From contig JAINUG010000007.1 in NCBI GenBank assembly GCA_029706075.1, positions 8,371,501 to 8,435,500 of the forward strand: 64,000 bases of DNA. Reading direction: 5' to 3'. Positions 1 through 12,370 of this stretch are shown in pieces. This stretch comes from Aldrovandia affinis. Taxonomy: Eukaryota; Chordata; Actinopteri; Notacanthiformes; Halosauridae. Position 1 is the first letter of the stretch. The number at the start of each line of letters is the position of its first letter. The notes under the pieces were generated by a model. That model searched no databases and was not told where the DNA came from. It saw only the letters and a list, made by a program, of their open reading frames with translations. The position numbers and the translations under genes are program-made.

Positions 1-1320
1 TGGTATGGGGTCTAACAGATATGTAGATGATTTGGAGGACATAACCAGTTTACTAAATTTGTCCAGATCCAAGGGAGTGAAAAACTCAAAGGTCTCTATG
101 CAACCCTGCTCCTGATAGCCCTGTGCTATCTCAGGAGTTGGAGTGCTAGATATTGGAGTCATTTTCATAATTTGTTCTCTGATTGTCTCAATCTTATCAG
201 TAAGCGAGTTCATGAAGTCATTGGAATTATAGTTAGAAGGATAATTGATGCAAGACTGATTTTTTGTCAGTTTAGCTACTGTGTTAAATAGAAATCTTGG
301 GTTGTTTTTATTCTGGTCATTTAATTTTGAGAAGTACGATGACCTAGCTGTAGTAAGGGCGTGCTTGTATTCTATGAGGCTGTCCTTCCAAGCAGAGCGA
401 AAAACCTCTAAATTGGTAGAGCGCCATCTGCGTTATAATTTCCTGGAAAGTTGTTTAAGGGCACGGGTATGGTCAGTAAACCAGGGTGCAAGTTTCTTCT
501 GACTGCATTTTTTCCTCTTCAGGGGTGCGACAGCATCAAGTGTATTCCGTAAAATATGATTTAGCACATCTGTTTGATGATCAATTGACAAAAAGCTATT
601 TGGGTCCTGACTTGATACTAACGATTCGGGAAGTATGTTTATACATTTTGAAGCCGTCAATGAATTTATAGAGCGGCTGGAATAGTATCTAGGTTCCGAT
701 TTAATAGGAATATTTACCTGAATTTCAAAAGTAATCAAAAAGTGATCCAATAGTACAGGATTATGGGGAGACACAATGATATTCTCGACATCGATACCAT
801 AGGATAAGACTAAATCTAAGGTATGGTTGTGGCAGTGGGTTGGTTCAGATATATTTTGAATAAAACCAACAGAGTCAATAATAGCTGCAAAAGCCAGTCA
901 CTGTCACTGTCATTATCAACATGTATGTTGAAATCTCCAACAATCACAACTTTATCTGCCATAGTTGCCAAGCTTGATAAAAACTCTGCAAACTCAGAAA
1001 GAAAGACAGTATACGGTCCAGGTGGTCTATAAATAGTTACTAAGAGGAAGGATTGCACTGAGGTAACTTTATCCATCCAGAAAGCATAACAAGCAATTCA
1101 AAAGAGGAGAACTTATCCCCACATTTAGGTGTGAAACTAAATTTTGTCACAAAAATCACAGCAACACTGTCACAGGGCTGCCTCAAGACATGAAGGGGGA
1201 AGTTCTCCCCAAAGAGCAGCAGAGGAGGTGTGTGTGGCAGAGGTGTTCCACAGAGTCTTCCTGGCCTGGGTGAAGTCTGCTGGGGGCCCAGCCAGGTGTT
1301 TTGACTCTCCCCAGGGGTCT
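1..1320 (-). mobile_element. L2-clade LINE, endonuclease part, cut by window edge
   Basis: Minus-strand reading gives pieces of an apurinic/apyrimidinic-type endonuclease: a TWLGPQQ stretch near 1300, AVIFVTKF..FSSFELLV near 1100-1180, IYRPPGPY near 1020, and the core VIVGDFNIHVDN near 910-950. After this come HNPVLLDHFLITF near 720-770 and a basic linker with APWFTDHTRALK near 440-490. The last codons at position 1 (SSKSSTYLLDPIP) are the usual lead into the reverse transcriptase, which lies off the left edge. The layout matches fish L2/Maui-type LINEs. The frame is broken between about 780 and 820 and again upstream, so the copy is dead. The clade call rests on motif memory, not on a tree. 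Confidence 0.8.
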
Positions 1321-1475
1321 GTGCCTTCTGTGGAGGAGGCAGCTGAGGCCTCCTTGGTGAGTGGTAGGCGGGGGCCGTGGAGAGCGCTGTTTCACCCGGA
1401 GGAGGGGGTCTGCAGTAGCGGAGTCCATGGAGCATTCCACATCCTGAGGATAACACAGCCCCTCTCCTTCACACA

Positions 1476-1568
1476 ACACACTCACACTCACACACACACA
1501 CTCACTCACACACACACACTCACACTCACACACACCCAAGCACACACACACACTTACACACACACAAG

Positions 1569-1624
<56 letters not shown>

Positions 1625-1662
1625 CAAACACACACTCTCTCTCACACACACGCACACATGTA
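1476..1662. repeat. (CA)n microsatellite
   Basis: An almost pure CA/AC dinucleotide tract with interruptions (CT, AAG, CG). It creates long false open frames of alternating Thr/His or Val/Cys on both strands. It directly abuts the LINE fragment on its left. Confidence 0.95.
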
Positions 1663-2013
1663 AATGCTCACATACCCACCTCATCACCCATAACATTTAA
1701 TTTCCAGTTTATTCCAATTCAATCAATTAAATGATTTGAAAAAAAGATTGAATCAGCTATTTCCTTTCTTTTGCAGCCGACCTGGAAGACCTGATATTTG
1801 GGATAGTTTTAGGCCCTTGTGGGCAGCTTTTGGATAATCTTTGGGCTGTAAATTCGAGCTGGACCTGGCAACCCTGTGGCCTGCCCCTTCAGGGAGTTTC
1901 AAAGTGATGCGAGAAGCGCATGTCATGGATGCAGGTTCTTTTTTTGTTTAGGAAATCACGAGTCAATCTAGCGTAAAATGCCCTACTGGATTACCAACAG
2001 ACAGTAGCCAATT
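1663..2013. other. Unassigned spacer
   Basis: No gene, RNA or clear repeat seen. It links the CA repeat to the left terminal repeat of the next transposon. Confidence 0.5.
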
Positions 2014-2532
2014 CGTTTTTTTTCAATCGCTTTGGAACTAGTTTCAGAAGCTTGATGTCATTTTTCAAAACTCTAGACACAAAACTCAAAACGGTCACCA
2101 CTTGTAATACAGGCTGTCTAACTTTCAAAACATTGCATTGTGTATTAATATCTTTAAAGAAATCTTCAAACAACTCATTTATCATGAAATACCATAGGGA
2201 CATTTCTTTAGATCACCCACACACAAGATAGATAGTTTCACTGTTAAGTTGTTCGTACAACCATTAAATATTGTAGTACAAAATATGTGATACATGTTTC
2301 ATCATGTGCTACACGTAATGTCACTGTAAAAGGACTAGTAGAGAGAATACCACAGACGCAGTGGAATCATTGAACAAATCTGAAATTTATTGATGAATAC
2401 AAACTGTAAATGACAACATAGGTTCCCTTTGAATGAAAGCAAAAAATAGCTAAAAAAGAAAAAAAGAGTCCTACAAAACAAACTGCAGTGTTCCTCACCT
2501 GGCTAAGAAAAAAAATCAAAACAAAGGATCAA

Positions 2533-4027
2533 TCACTCATCATTCCCATCAACCCTGTCTTGTGGATTTGGCCACAGGTTCTCATCCACATCAATATGGA
2601 TGTTTTCATTCGCCAAACATCTTGGAAAGAACCTTCGGGCATGGCGAATCCAGGCCTGACACTGGTCTGCTGTGATGTCGTTGCATGCGTCATCCATGGC
2701 CTGGAGAAGGGTCACTTGTTGATGCGGACGCCTATCATACACTTTCCACCTCCATGTGGAGAGAAATTCCTCAATCGGGTTTAGGAAAGGAGAGTATGGG
2801 GGCAAGTACACGGTGATGAATTGTGGATGGGCCTGAAACCATGCCTGCACCAGTTGAGCATGGTGGAACCTGACATTGTCCCACACAATGACATGTATCA
2901 CACCAACAGCTCTACAGACTAGAGTTAGCTCATCAAGGAAGGCAACAAGGAGCTCTGCATTGTATGCGCCAATACGAGGTCTGCACCCCACCACACCATC
3001 TTTTGATATAGTCGCACACATGCTGATGTTGGCCCCACGTTGTCCAGGTACTTGGATGGTTGCTCGCTGGCCAATGAAATTCCGACCTCTCCTCCTCGTC
3101 TTGGCCAGGTTGAAGCCTGCCTCATCCACAAAAACAAATTTTTGATGGTTTTCGCCAGCATCCAGGGCCATCACCCTCTATGTAAAAAGACATGTTGGAA
3201 AGAGAATGATTGATTACAGTACAATGAAGGGGAATTTTTCACAAACAGGCATGAAACTGAACATACCTGAACATACTCAATCCTCAGTTGCTTCACTCTG
3301 TCTGCATTTCTCTCAAAAGGCACACGGTACAACTGTTTTAGGGACACCTGGTTCCTTTTCAGAACGTGTGCAATGGTTGGCAAACGTATGGCTTCCACAT
3401 TGTTGAAGATGTCTTCATTGTCCAGGATGTGCTGTCTGATTTCTGTAAGGCGAATGTCATTTCTGGCCCAGACCAAGTTGACCACTGCTCGCTCTTGTTA
3501 GTCAGTCAGGAGTCTGCCTCTGCCTCCACTATTGGGTCTAGTCTCAATTCTGTAGGGAGAATTACAGGAAGAACATGCCATCATACTGTACAACACATTT
3601 TCATAGTCACATTACCTACTCTGTGCTACACATTGGCATGCAGTGTACAGTCATTTGACAATTAAGAGTAGCCTACAGTACTGTAATGTTTACTGTAGTG
3701 CATGCTGAAGACTTACCAGTTCTCATGGTGGAAAGTTCTGATGATTGAGGCCACCGTTGATCTTCTGAGGTTTGGTTCAATCATTCTAGCGGTCTCAATC
3801 ATTGTCATGCCATGATTTATGACATGGCCTACAACCATTACTCATTGGAGACTCTTTGCTGTTGCTGCCACTGTCTTGATCCGTGGCCTTGTCCTCGACC
3901 CCATTCCCCCACACCTCTCAAATGGGGCCCATGGCCACCTCTCAGAAGCTTGTCCCCTGCCATTCCTTTGACCACCACGTCTTCCTCCTCTTCCTTGACC
4001 TCTATGGTGCCCACCTGCCTGCTCCAT
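2533..4027 (-). pseudogene. Spliced IS630-like transposase, copy 1 (three exons, broken)
   Basis: Exon 1 (3717-4027) starts MEQAGGHHRGQGR, a Gly/Arg-rich head, then a helix-turn-helix stretch HVINHGMTMIETARM, with donor GTAAGT at 3716. Exon 2 (3267-3549) follows CTACAG and holds GGRGRLL then RNDIRLTEIRQHI and QLYRVPFERNADRV, with donor GTATGT. Exon 3 (2533-3177) follows ACATAG and holds the DDE core: FVDEAGFN (first Asp), VIVWDNVRFHH (second Asp), then YLPPYSPFLNPIEEF (Glu). About 35 residues separate the second Asp from the first Glu. The C-terminus ends DVDENLWPN. It would cut and paste DNA in the nucleus. The copy is defective: a TGA in exon 1 near 3843, a stop formed at the exon 1/2 join and a TAA in early exon 2. 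Exon 3 alone is open for 213 codons. Confidence 0.85.
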
Positions 4028-4456
4028 GTTGTATCACTATGTTGCTGTGGATGCCACTTATTTATACCCATACCACAAGGTTAAATCAATCACCAGTAAC
4101 AAATTGGTGTCAATGGTGGTGTCAATCAATCTCGTTATCCTGAAACTTTCATGATCTGAACATGGGATATTGTTCCTCAGTTTCCATAAGACTATGCTTT
4201 TTAGAGTAATGCAACAGTTACCTGTCATTTTGAGCATTTGTATCAATTGATAGTTAGATCATTGTAATGAAATGAATAGACAGTCATCTCAAATGTAATG
4301 TGTGAATTGCATTTTGAAATGGTTATACTTTGATGTTAAGTTGTGTCATTTTGAACAGGTGATTTTAGTTCAATGAACAAGATCCAAGAAATTGGAAAAG
4401 GTTGTGATTTTTGTGTCTAGAGTTTTGAAAAATGACATCAAGGTTCTGAAACTAGT

Positions 4457-4613
4457 TGTAATATACACCATTTAGCAGACGCTTTTATCCAAAGCAACTT
4501 ACAGTAGTGAATGCATACACTTTCAGTATACAGTATGTGGCCCCAGTGGGGATTGAACCCACAACCTAAGCGTTGCCAACGCTGTGCTCTACCAACTGAG
4601 CCATAGAGAACCA
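4457..4613 (-). mobile_element. tRNA-derived SINE with L2-type tail (minus strand)
   Basis: Read on the minus strand it has a tRNA-like head: A box TGGCTCAGTTGG and B box GGTTCAATCCC. A loop with TTGGCAA resembles a tRNA-Ala(GGC) anticodon loop. The tail is CTTTGGATAAAAGCGTCTGC then TAAATGGTGTATATTA. It is nearly identical to the copy at 38101-38262. It lies within the right terminal repeat of the IS630-like element. No target duplication was evident. Confidence 0.85.
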
Positions 4614-4637
4614 CCAAAGTGATTGAAAAAAACTGTA

Positions 4638-5201
4638 ATATGCACCATAAACGTCATTAGCTAAAAATAGAAATGTACAAATATACAACAAACGTCATTA
4701 TGCTGACCAACCGGTACCTGGTACACATGATTGAGGATGCTAGTAAATGCTATGCTAGCTTGTTGTCAGTTCTCATATGATGCTAGCTGGGTCACGTGAT
4801 TGCATGTCAATCCTCCCTATCGCCATACACTGTAGGTTATATTTTTCCAACCTCTGATACAATTGTTTAATGACAATACCACATTTATATTTGAACTTCA
4901 CCTATGAATAGTTATTTGTAGCTAATACATAAAATGACAACTTTTGTTTTGGTTGTTAGGCTAGGTGTAAGCTTATCTGCTTACACACACATACCCACAC
5001 ACACACAACACACACATATAGATATATGTATATATTTGACACGGGCCTGGTTTTGTACTTGATTAAAAATATGTTAAAATGTTTTATTCAAAAATGTGCA
5101 TGTATTTTAATTGTTGCCATGGTATAAGAGATACATAAGATTTATGGTTTATATCTTACATATATCCTTGTAGCTGAGCTCTCAATGAATAAGATTTTGT
5201 T
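4638..5201. other. Spacer between two IS630-like transposons
   Basis: AT-rich DNA without recognisable gene. It includes a short CA tract (4980-5015) and a TATA-type run (5018-5036). Confidence 0.5.
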
Positions 5202-6002
5202 TACAGTTTTTTATGATTGCTTTGACTCATTTTGCACAACAGTTTCAATGTGCAAAACTCTTAATACAGAATGCCATAGTGCTCATCTTGGGCTCAAAAT
5301 CAAATATTGCATGCAAAATAAAAATAATTGAACCAAATTAGATTGTATATCATGCAAAAGTTTATCATAGCGTCAGAACATTGGATATGCTCATCTTTGA
5401 AGTTTAATTATTGGTGTATTTTCAAAATATCAAATAATGCTGTCAAACACAAAATAGACTATGCAAGGGTCATTTCCTCATAAGTACTGGAAATGATGTA
5501 CAGCAGGCATCCCCTGTGATAGACTGCAGTATATATATATATATATAAATATATTTGTCACCCGTCTGTATATAGCTATATATATAGCTTGTGTTTTTAT
5601 GGAAGACAAACAAAATATTAGATTAGATTACTTTATATGTCTTTTGCATGTACAGATGTAAATAATCAGAAAAAGTATAAAAGAGGTGCCTAAAATGATT
5701 TTAAAAATGTATTGATCTTGTTGAAATATTACTGTAATGTTGTTATTGAGCTGGATGTAGATTATGCTAAATGTTATGGTTTGAATTATTTTTTGCCATT
5801 TGTAATGTGGGCAGATGGTCTGATTGTCATTTTTAAACATCATTCTCATTCCATTGAAAAAAATCATGCATTACTGTAATGAAAACTGAACTGTATTTTA
5901 CAGTAAAAACAAAAACAACAGTAAAAGCAAAAACAGTTACAGTAACAAAAAACTTTACAGTACTGTAAAAACAACATACGTAAATGCATTTCAGTGCTTA
6001 CA

Positions 6003-6606
6003 CTAAGCAGCATTTGGCCTCTGCTGCATTTGGCCACAGATTTTCATCTATGTCACATCTAATATCTTCATTTGCAAGGCAGCGTTGGTAAAATCCTTTT
6101 GAGTGCCTTATCCACTCCTGGCACTGTTGGGCATGTCATCACACGCCTCATCCATGGCCGATCATACACCTTCCACCTCCAGGCCGAGAAAAACTCCATG
6201 GGGTTTAGAAAGGGGGAGTAAGGTGGAAGGAAGAGCGATCTGAACTCTGGATGGGCTGTAACCAGTCTCGCACAGCCAGTGCATGATGGAAGTTCACGTT
6301 GTCCCAGACAGTGATGAACACCATCTGAGTGATTGACTGTACGAGGCGGTTGTACAGCACATCCAGAAAATTAATTAGGTGCGCAGAGTTGTATGCCCCC
6401 AGCAGAGGGTCACGAGCCTCAACTCCATTCCTGGAAATGGCAGCACACATTGTGATGTTGGCTCCATGCTGTCCAGGAACATCAACAGTAGCCCTCTGCC
6501 CAATTATGTTCCAGCCCCGACGCCAGCGCTTGCAGAGATTGAATCCTGCTTCATCCACATAAAGGATCTCATGTTGCTCTGCTCCAGCATCAATCTCCAT
6601 CATACT
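6003..6606 (-). pseudogene. IS630-like transposase copy 2, exon 3 (DDE core)
   Basis: The exon follows a TTTCAG acceptor and reads MMEIDAGAEQHEILYVDEAG (first Asp). Then come RRGWNIIGQRATVDVPGQHG, FITVWDNVNFHHA (second Asp), and in a shifted frame YSPFLNPMEFFSAWRW (Glu side). The end reads DENLWPNAAE near 6020. One reading-frame shift near 6240 and the loss of about one codon in the NPIEEF box make it inactive. It corresponds to 2533-3177 of copy 1 but is clearly diverged. Its first two exons lie at 12371-13282, beyond the Gypsy insertion. Confidence 0.8.
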
Positions 6607-6697
6607 CTGAAATATCAATAAACTGGAATAGGTTACATTACCAATGATTAGGGCCAGGTGCTTTTCCTCATTTAACATATTGGTTGCCCACAGGCTG

Positions 6698-6957
6698 ACT
6701 AATCAGGGATGGATTACCCTTATGGTGGGCCCTAGGCATGGTATTACTGTATTTTGGGCCGTATACATCACTGTAGTTGTGTTAGCGCTGTTTTACGTAT
6801 AGCAGTTTTTGCACATACCGTCTCAGGGCCGGGTCTAGGCAAACTAGGCATGTACCTATTACCTATATACATTTGTGCTAAATGGGCCCCCTGGGGAAAT
6901 TGGGCCCTAGGCACATGCCTAGTTTTCCTAGATCCGGCGCTGAGACCAATGGGCAGG
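6698..6957. mobile_element. hAT-like remnants including a short inverted-repeat element (6826..6944)
   Basis: Within the transposase intron, CAGGGCCGGGTCTAGG (6826) is answered by an inverted match ending at 6944 (reverse complement CAGCGCCGGATCTAGG). This gives a 119-bp palindromic hAT-type miniature element. An outer piece starts CAGGGATGGATTACC at 6698. Its possible partner, GGATTATGATTGTGGGCC on the minus strand, lies just past the Gypsy element near 12243-12262. No exact 8-bp target duplication was found, so the outer element is an inference. Confidence 0.5.
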
Positions 6958-7495
6958 TGTTGTGTAGCGTTATGCAGACCTGGACCCAAATGCAGACTCG
7001 GAACGAGGGTAGGATTTGCGCTCCACACAGGAGGCGTTTAATAAGAATAATAAACAAAAGGCGACTGGAAAACACAGTCAAAACGTAGGCAAAACAGAAA
7101 TAAACAGGACAGCTATAAAACTGGTAAAAAGACTAACAAACAAACGAACAAACCAAAGTATTACGGATAGAAAACGAACAGGCAAGACTGGTAAACTGGG
7201 GAAACAAACGAGAGCCATACGAGAGTACAAGGGACGGATCGGCACTGAAGTGAGTGCGTGCTCAACATAAATAGGCAGGGTGAAATAACTAAATTGGAAC
7301 AGCGTGCAGAATGTGCAAGGAATGGTTTGTGACAGGCTGAAAACATAACGAGGGAACACAAGACAGAATGCGGAGCGGCGAAGCGCGCCCATAAGACACA
7401 TAACACAGGGTGAGCGAAAACAAGACATGGCACGCAAGGAAAGAACTGGCAGGAAACACAAGGGAGGTGGACAGGACGGGACGGAGACGTAACAG
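6958..7495 (-). repeat. LTR of Gypsy element A, 3' side
   Basis: 538 bp, TG...CA bounded, matching 11700-12237 almost base for base. The adjoining target duplication GCAGG is at 6953-6957. Confidence 0.93.
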
Positions 7496-10400
7496 TACCC
7501 CCAACGTGGGAGCCTCCTGGCGACCCACCAGGCCTATTCTTCTGAGGGTGGGTCCGGTGGAAGTCCTGAATGAGGAAGGGTCGAGGATGAGCTGGCGGGA
7601 CAACCAGCTCCTCTCCTCGGGGCCATAACCCTCCCAGTCCACCAAATACTGGTAGCCCGACCCCTGCGACGAATGTCCAGGATGCGCCGGACAGTGTAGG
7701 CTGGGGCGTTGTCGATGATCCGGGGGTGGAGGGGGAATGGTCGGAGGGCACAGAGGACTGGACGTGACGGGCTTGACCTTGGAAACATGGAAACGGGGTG
7801 AATCTTGAGGGCTGGAGTGAGTTTGAGTCTGATGGCAGAGGGGTTGATGATGGTTTCTATCAGGTAGGGACCGATGTAGCGTGGCTGGAGTTTCTTAGAT
7901 GTGGATTGGAGGGGAATGTCCGTGGTGGAGAGCCAGAATTGCTGACCCGGAGTGTATTGGGGGGCTGTGGTGCGGTGGTGGTCCGCCAGGCGCTGAGTGC
8001 GAGCGGTGGAGCGGCGGAGAGCAGAGCGGGTGTCCTCCCAAATCCGTTTGCAGCGCCGGATGTGGGCTTGCACCGACGGGACGGAGATCTCCTCCTCCTG
8101 GGCCGGGAACAGGGGGCTGATACCCTAGGGAGCATTCAAAGGGGAGAGACCGGTGGCAGAACAGGTTAAGGCATTGTGCGAATACTCCACCCAGGGTAGC
8201 AGTTTGCTCCAGGAGGAGGGGTTCCGGTCCGTGATGCACCGTAGTGCAGTCCCCAGGTCTTGGTTGGCCCTCTCAGTCTGGCCATTCGTCTGGGGATGGT
8301 AGCCGGAGGACAGGCTGACGGAGGCCCCCAGGGCCTGGCAAAATGATTTCCAGACATGGGAGGAAAATTGAGGGCCACGGTCCGACACCACGTAGACGGG
8401 GATCCCATGGAGACGGACCACGTGCTGGACCAGGAGCTCTGCGGTCTCCGAGGCTGAGGGAAGCTTGGGAAGGGGAACAAAATGGACCGCCTTGGAGAAA
8501 CGGTCGACAATTGTTAGGATGGTATCGTTACCTTCCGAGGGGGGGAGTCCACAGACGAAGTCCACTCCAATGTGACTCCAAGGACGACCTGGGATAGGCA
8601 GGGGACGGAGGAGACCGCTGGCGGGCTGGTGGGATGCCTTGCTCCTGGCGCAGATGGTGCAGGCCAGTACGAACGCCCGGGCGTCCGCGGCCATGGACGG
8701 CCACCAAAAGCTGCGTTTGAGCAGCGACAAGGTGCGCTGGAACCCGGGGTGGCAGGCCAGACGGGAGGAGTGCGTCCACTGCAGGACCTGGGAACGGACG
8801 GAATCAGGGACAAACAGGTGAGAACTGGGGTTGGGTCTGGGGTCAGGTTGAGTGGCCTGGGCATCCCTGATCTGACTCTCAATCTCCCAGGTCACCGCAG
8901 CAACCACACAGGAGGGGGACAGGATGGTGTCAGGGCTCGCCTGTCTGGCTTCGGAGGAGAATAGGCGGGAGAGGGCATCGGGCTTCAGGTTGCGTGATCC
9001 GGGTCTGTGTGTGATGGTAAAATTGAATCGGCCAAAAAACAGTGCCCACCGGGCCTGGCGAGAATTTAGTCTCTTGGCAGACTGGATATAGGCCAGATTT
9101 TTGTGGTCCGTCCAGACGATGAAGGGTTGTTCAGTTCCTTCCAACAAATGTCGCCACTCCTCCAGGGCGAGCTTGACCGCCAGCAACTCCCGGTTCCCAA
9201 CATCATAGTTGCGCTCGGCGGGGGACAGCCGACAGGAGTAGAAGGCACAGGGATGGAGTTTTTGGTCCTTACCCGAGCGTTGGGATAAGATGGCCCCTAC
9301 CCCGGAGTCCGAGGCATCTACCTCCACAACGAATTGACGGGAGACGTCAGGATGGACCAGGACAGGAGCAGATGTGAAGCGGTTTTTGAGGTTGGTGAAG
9401 GCGGCTTCTGCTTCAGGGGTCCAGGAGAAAGGGATGGATGAGGAGGTGAGTCTGGTGAGGGCTACCCTACTGTAGTCCCGAATGAACCGTCGATAGAAGT
9501 TGGCGAATCCTAAGAACCGTTGCAACTCCTTTAGTGACGACGGCTGAGGCCACTCCACCACCGCCTGGATCTTAGCCGGGTCTGGTTTCACCTGCCCACA
9601 CTCCACAATGTATCCCAGGAAGCTAACCGAAGAGACGTGGAACTCACACTTCTCCGCCTTGACGAATAATTGGTTCTCCCACAGCCTCTCCAAGACCTGC
9701 CGGACATGGGTCGTGTGTTCCTGCAGGTTGCGGGAGAAAATTAAAATGTCGTCAAGGTAGACGAATACGGAGCGGTTGAGGAAGTCCCGGAGAACATCGT
9801 TAACCAACGCCTGGAACACAGCAGGGGCGTTGGTAAGCCCGAACGGCATCACCAGGTACTCGAAATGGCCCAGGGGGGTGTTGAATGCCGTCTTCCACTC
9901 GTCCCCCTCTCGGATCCGAACAAGGTGGTAGGCATTACGGAGATCCAGTTTGAAAATATGGTGGCCTCCTGTAGAGGTTCGAAAACAGAGTTGATGAGGG
10001 GCAGAGGGTATTTGTTCTTGATGGTGATGGAGTTGAGGCTGCGGTAGTCGATGCAGGGACGGAGTGATTTGTCCTTCTTGGCGACGAAGAAGAATCCTGC
10101 ACCGACTGGGGATGAGGAGGGTCGGATGATGCCTGCAGCAAGCGAGTTGTGGATGTAGGTCTCCATAGCTGCTCTCTCCGGCCGCGAGAGATTGAAGAGA
10201 CGACTGGAAGGCAGGGGAGCCCCGGGAAGCAGGTCGATGCCGCAGTCATAGGGCCTATGAGGTGGCAATGAAGATGCTCGGCTCTTGCTGAACACCTCCG
10301 CTAGGTCGTGGTACACGGGGGAACCGAGGACAGGTCCGGAGGAGTCAACCTGGCAGGAGGTGAAGCCGCCCGCTGGTGCTCGAGCAGACTGGAGACAAGT

Positions 10401-11699
10401 GGCGTGGCAGTAGGGGCTCCAGCTCTGGACCTTGCTAGTGACCCAGTCCAGGTGAGGTTATGGAGTCTGAGCCAGGGTTGACCGAGGACCAGAGGGGACT
10501 GGGGTGAAGAGATGACCAGGAGTTGGATGGTCTCCCGGTGGTTGCCGGAAAGAATAAGCTGCAGGGGTACGGTAGAGTGCGTGACCCGGGCCAGGAGGTG
10601 CCCATCCAGTCCGTGGGCCTGGAGAGGGACAGCAAGGGAACGGGTGGCGATGCCAGTCTGTTGCACCAGCTGGGCATCAATAAAAATGTCCATCCGCCCC
10701 GGAGTCCACCAGGGCGCACAACGGCAGGGGTTGACTGTTCCAGATGAGCGTGGCCCTCAACTGGAAACGAGGCTGGGCGGCTGCGGAAGATGCGGTGTGG
10801 CTCACCAGTAAGCCCAGCTGCACGGCCTCTTCAGCTACTAGCCCCGGGATGGATTGTTGCTTGGTGGTCCGGAAAGAGGGTTCAGGATGTGGAGGAGGAA
10901 AAGAGCTTGTCGAGGTGAGGCGACTGGTCTTCTCCTCCCCGCTCCAAGCGGTTGTCGACTCTGATGGCGAGGGAAACCAGGGCGTCGAGGGAGTCAGGGT
11001 AGTCCCTCGTAGCCAGCTCATCCTTCACCATCTCTCCTAACCCGTTACGGAAGGCCCCTTGAAGCGACGCGTCGTTCCATCCGGATTCCGCCGGGTCCAG
11101 GGTCCTGAACTCCACCGCGTACTCCGCCACGCTGCGGTCCCCCTGGTGGAGATGGAACAGGCGTTGGGAGGAATCTCTTCCACCCACGGGTGATCGAAGA
11201 CCTTCCTCATCTCTGCCACGAACACGGAGTACTGGGAACTGGCTGGGAGCTGGCTGTCCCAGATGGCAGTGGCCCAATCCAGCGCCCTCCCCCCAAGGCA
11301 GCCCATGATAAAGGCGATCTTCGCCTGATCTGAGCCGTAGGAGGAGGGTTGTAGGCGAAAAAACGAGGTCGCACTGCATCAGGAACCCCTTGCAGTTCCC
11401 CAAATTGCCATAGTAGCGGTCCGGTGGGGAATGCGGGGTTCCCTGGATTGCCCAACCGGCAGGCTGGCAGGTAGAGTTGGCGCAGGGGGTTGGGAGAAGC
11501 AGTCTGCGCAGGAAGAGGGAAGCTGGCGCGGAGTTGGGACACTTGTTCCCCCAACTGGGAGATATGGCAGTTCAGATCCCTCAGCGCCTCCCTCGTCCCC
11601 CTTATGCGTTGCTCCTGCTGGTTCATGCGAGTCTCTTGGCAGGCAAGTTGATATTGGAGCTCGGTCGAGTCTGCTGGGTCCATACTGGCCGATCCGTTC

Positions 11700-12237
11700 T
11701 GTTGTGTAGCGTTATGCAGACCTGGACCCAAATGCAGACTCGGAACGAGGGTAGGATTTGCGCTCCACACAGGAGGCGTTTAATAAGAATAATAAACAAA
11801 AGGCGACTGGAAAACACAGTCAAAACGTAGGCAAAACAGAAATAAACAGGACAGCTATAAAACTGGTAAAAAGACTAACAAACAAACGAACAAACCAAAG
11901 TATTACGGATAGAAAACGAACAGGCAAGACTGGTAAACTGGGGAAACAAACGAGAGCCATACGAGAGTACAAGGGACGGATCGGCACTGAAGTGAGTGCG
12001 TGCTCAACATAAATAGGCAGGGTGAAATAACTAAATTGGAACAGCGTGCAGAATGTGCAAGGGAATGGTTTGTGACAGGCTGAAAACATAACGAGGAACA
12101 CAAGACAGAATGCGGAAGCGCGAAGCCGCACACCCAAGACACAACACAGGGTGAACGCGAAAACAAGACATGGCACGCAAGGAAAGAACTGGCAGGAAAC
12201 ACAAGGGAGGTGGACAGGACGGGACGGAGACGTAACA
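11700..12237 (-). repeat. LTR of Gypsy element A, 5' side
   Basis: 538 bp, paired with 6958-7495. The target duplication GCAGG follows at 12238-12242. Confidence 0.93.
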
Positions 12238-12370
12238 GCAGGCCCACAATCATAATCCTAATGTGATATGTAGGAACATAGGGCATAACGCCAACCAGTC
12301 TACACATTTACAAAGGATGGGTCGCTAAAGTATTCGGTACTGTAGTATTGCAACATTGCTCTACACATAC

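Larger units (their letters stand above)
2014..4635 (-). mobile_element. IS630/Tc1-mariner-type DNA transposon, copy 1
   Basis: The ends form long terminal inverted repeats. The left end (2014-2090) and the right end (4412-4635, reverse complement) share CTTTGG, AACTAGTTTCAGAA, and TGATGTCATTTTTCAAAAC followed by a TCTAGACACAAAA stretch. The right edge reads AAAAAACTG followed by TA, the target duplication typical of Tc1-like elements. The right repeat is split by a SINE (4457-4613) placed exactly between CTTTGG and AACTAG, so the SINE came later. The interior codes for a three-exon transposase on the minus strand, described separately. The left tip is slightly decayed: the expected CAG is not clean. 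Confidence 0.85.
6958..12237 (-). mobile_element. Ty3/Gypsy LTR retrotransposon fossil A (chromodomain type)
   Basis: A 5280-bp element on the minus strand with two 538-bp LTRs and a 5-bp target duplication GCAGG at both outer edges. Parts in order on the minus strand are gag, protease, reverse transcriptase, RNase H, integrase with HHCC and DDE cores, and a C-terminal chromodomain. This is the chromovirus branch of Ty3/Gypsy. It is broken, with roughly half a dozen breaks. The LTRs differ at only a few positions by eye, so the insertion is fairly young. It sits in an intron of the older IS630-like transposon, which dates it as the later event. It is a close relative of element B at 26012-31310, but their LTRs differ at the tips. 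Confidence 0.93.

Noticed and set aside
1144-1734. Long open frames full of Thr-His or Val-Cys pairs
   Set aside because: They are translations of the CA repeat and have no independent coding signal.
7160-12300. Many plus-strand and off-frame open frames across the first Gypsy element
   Set aside because: GC-rich antisense and off-frame shadows of the element. None has a domain of its own.
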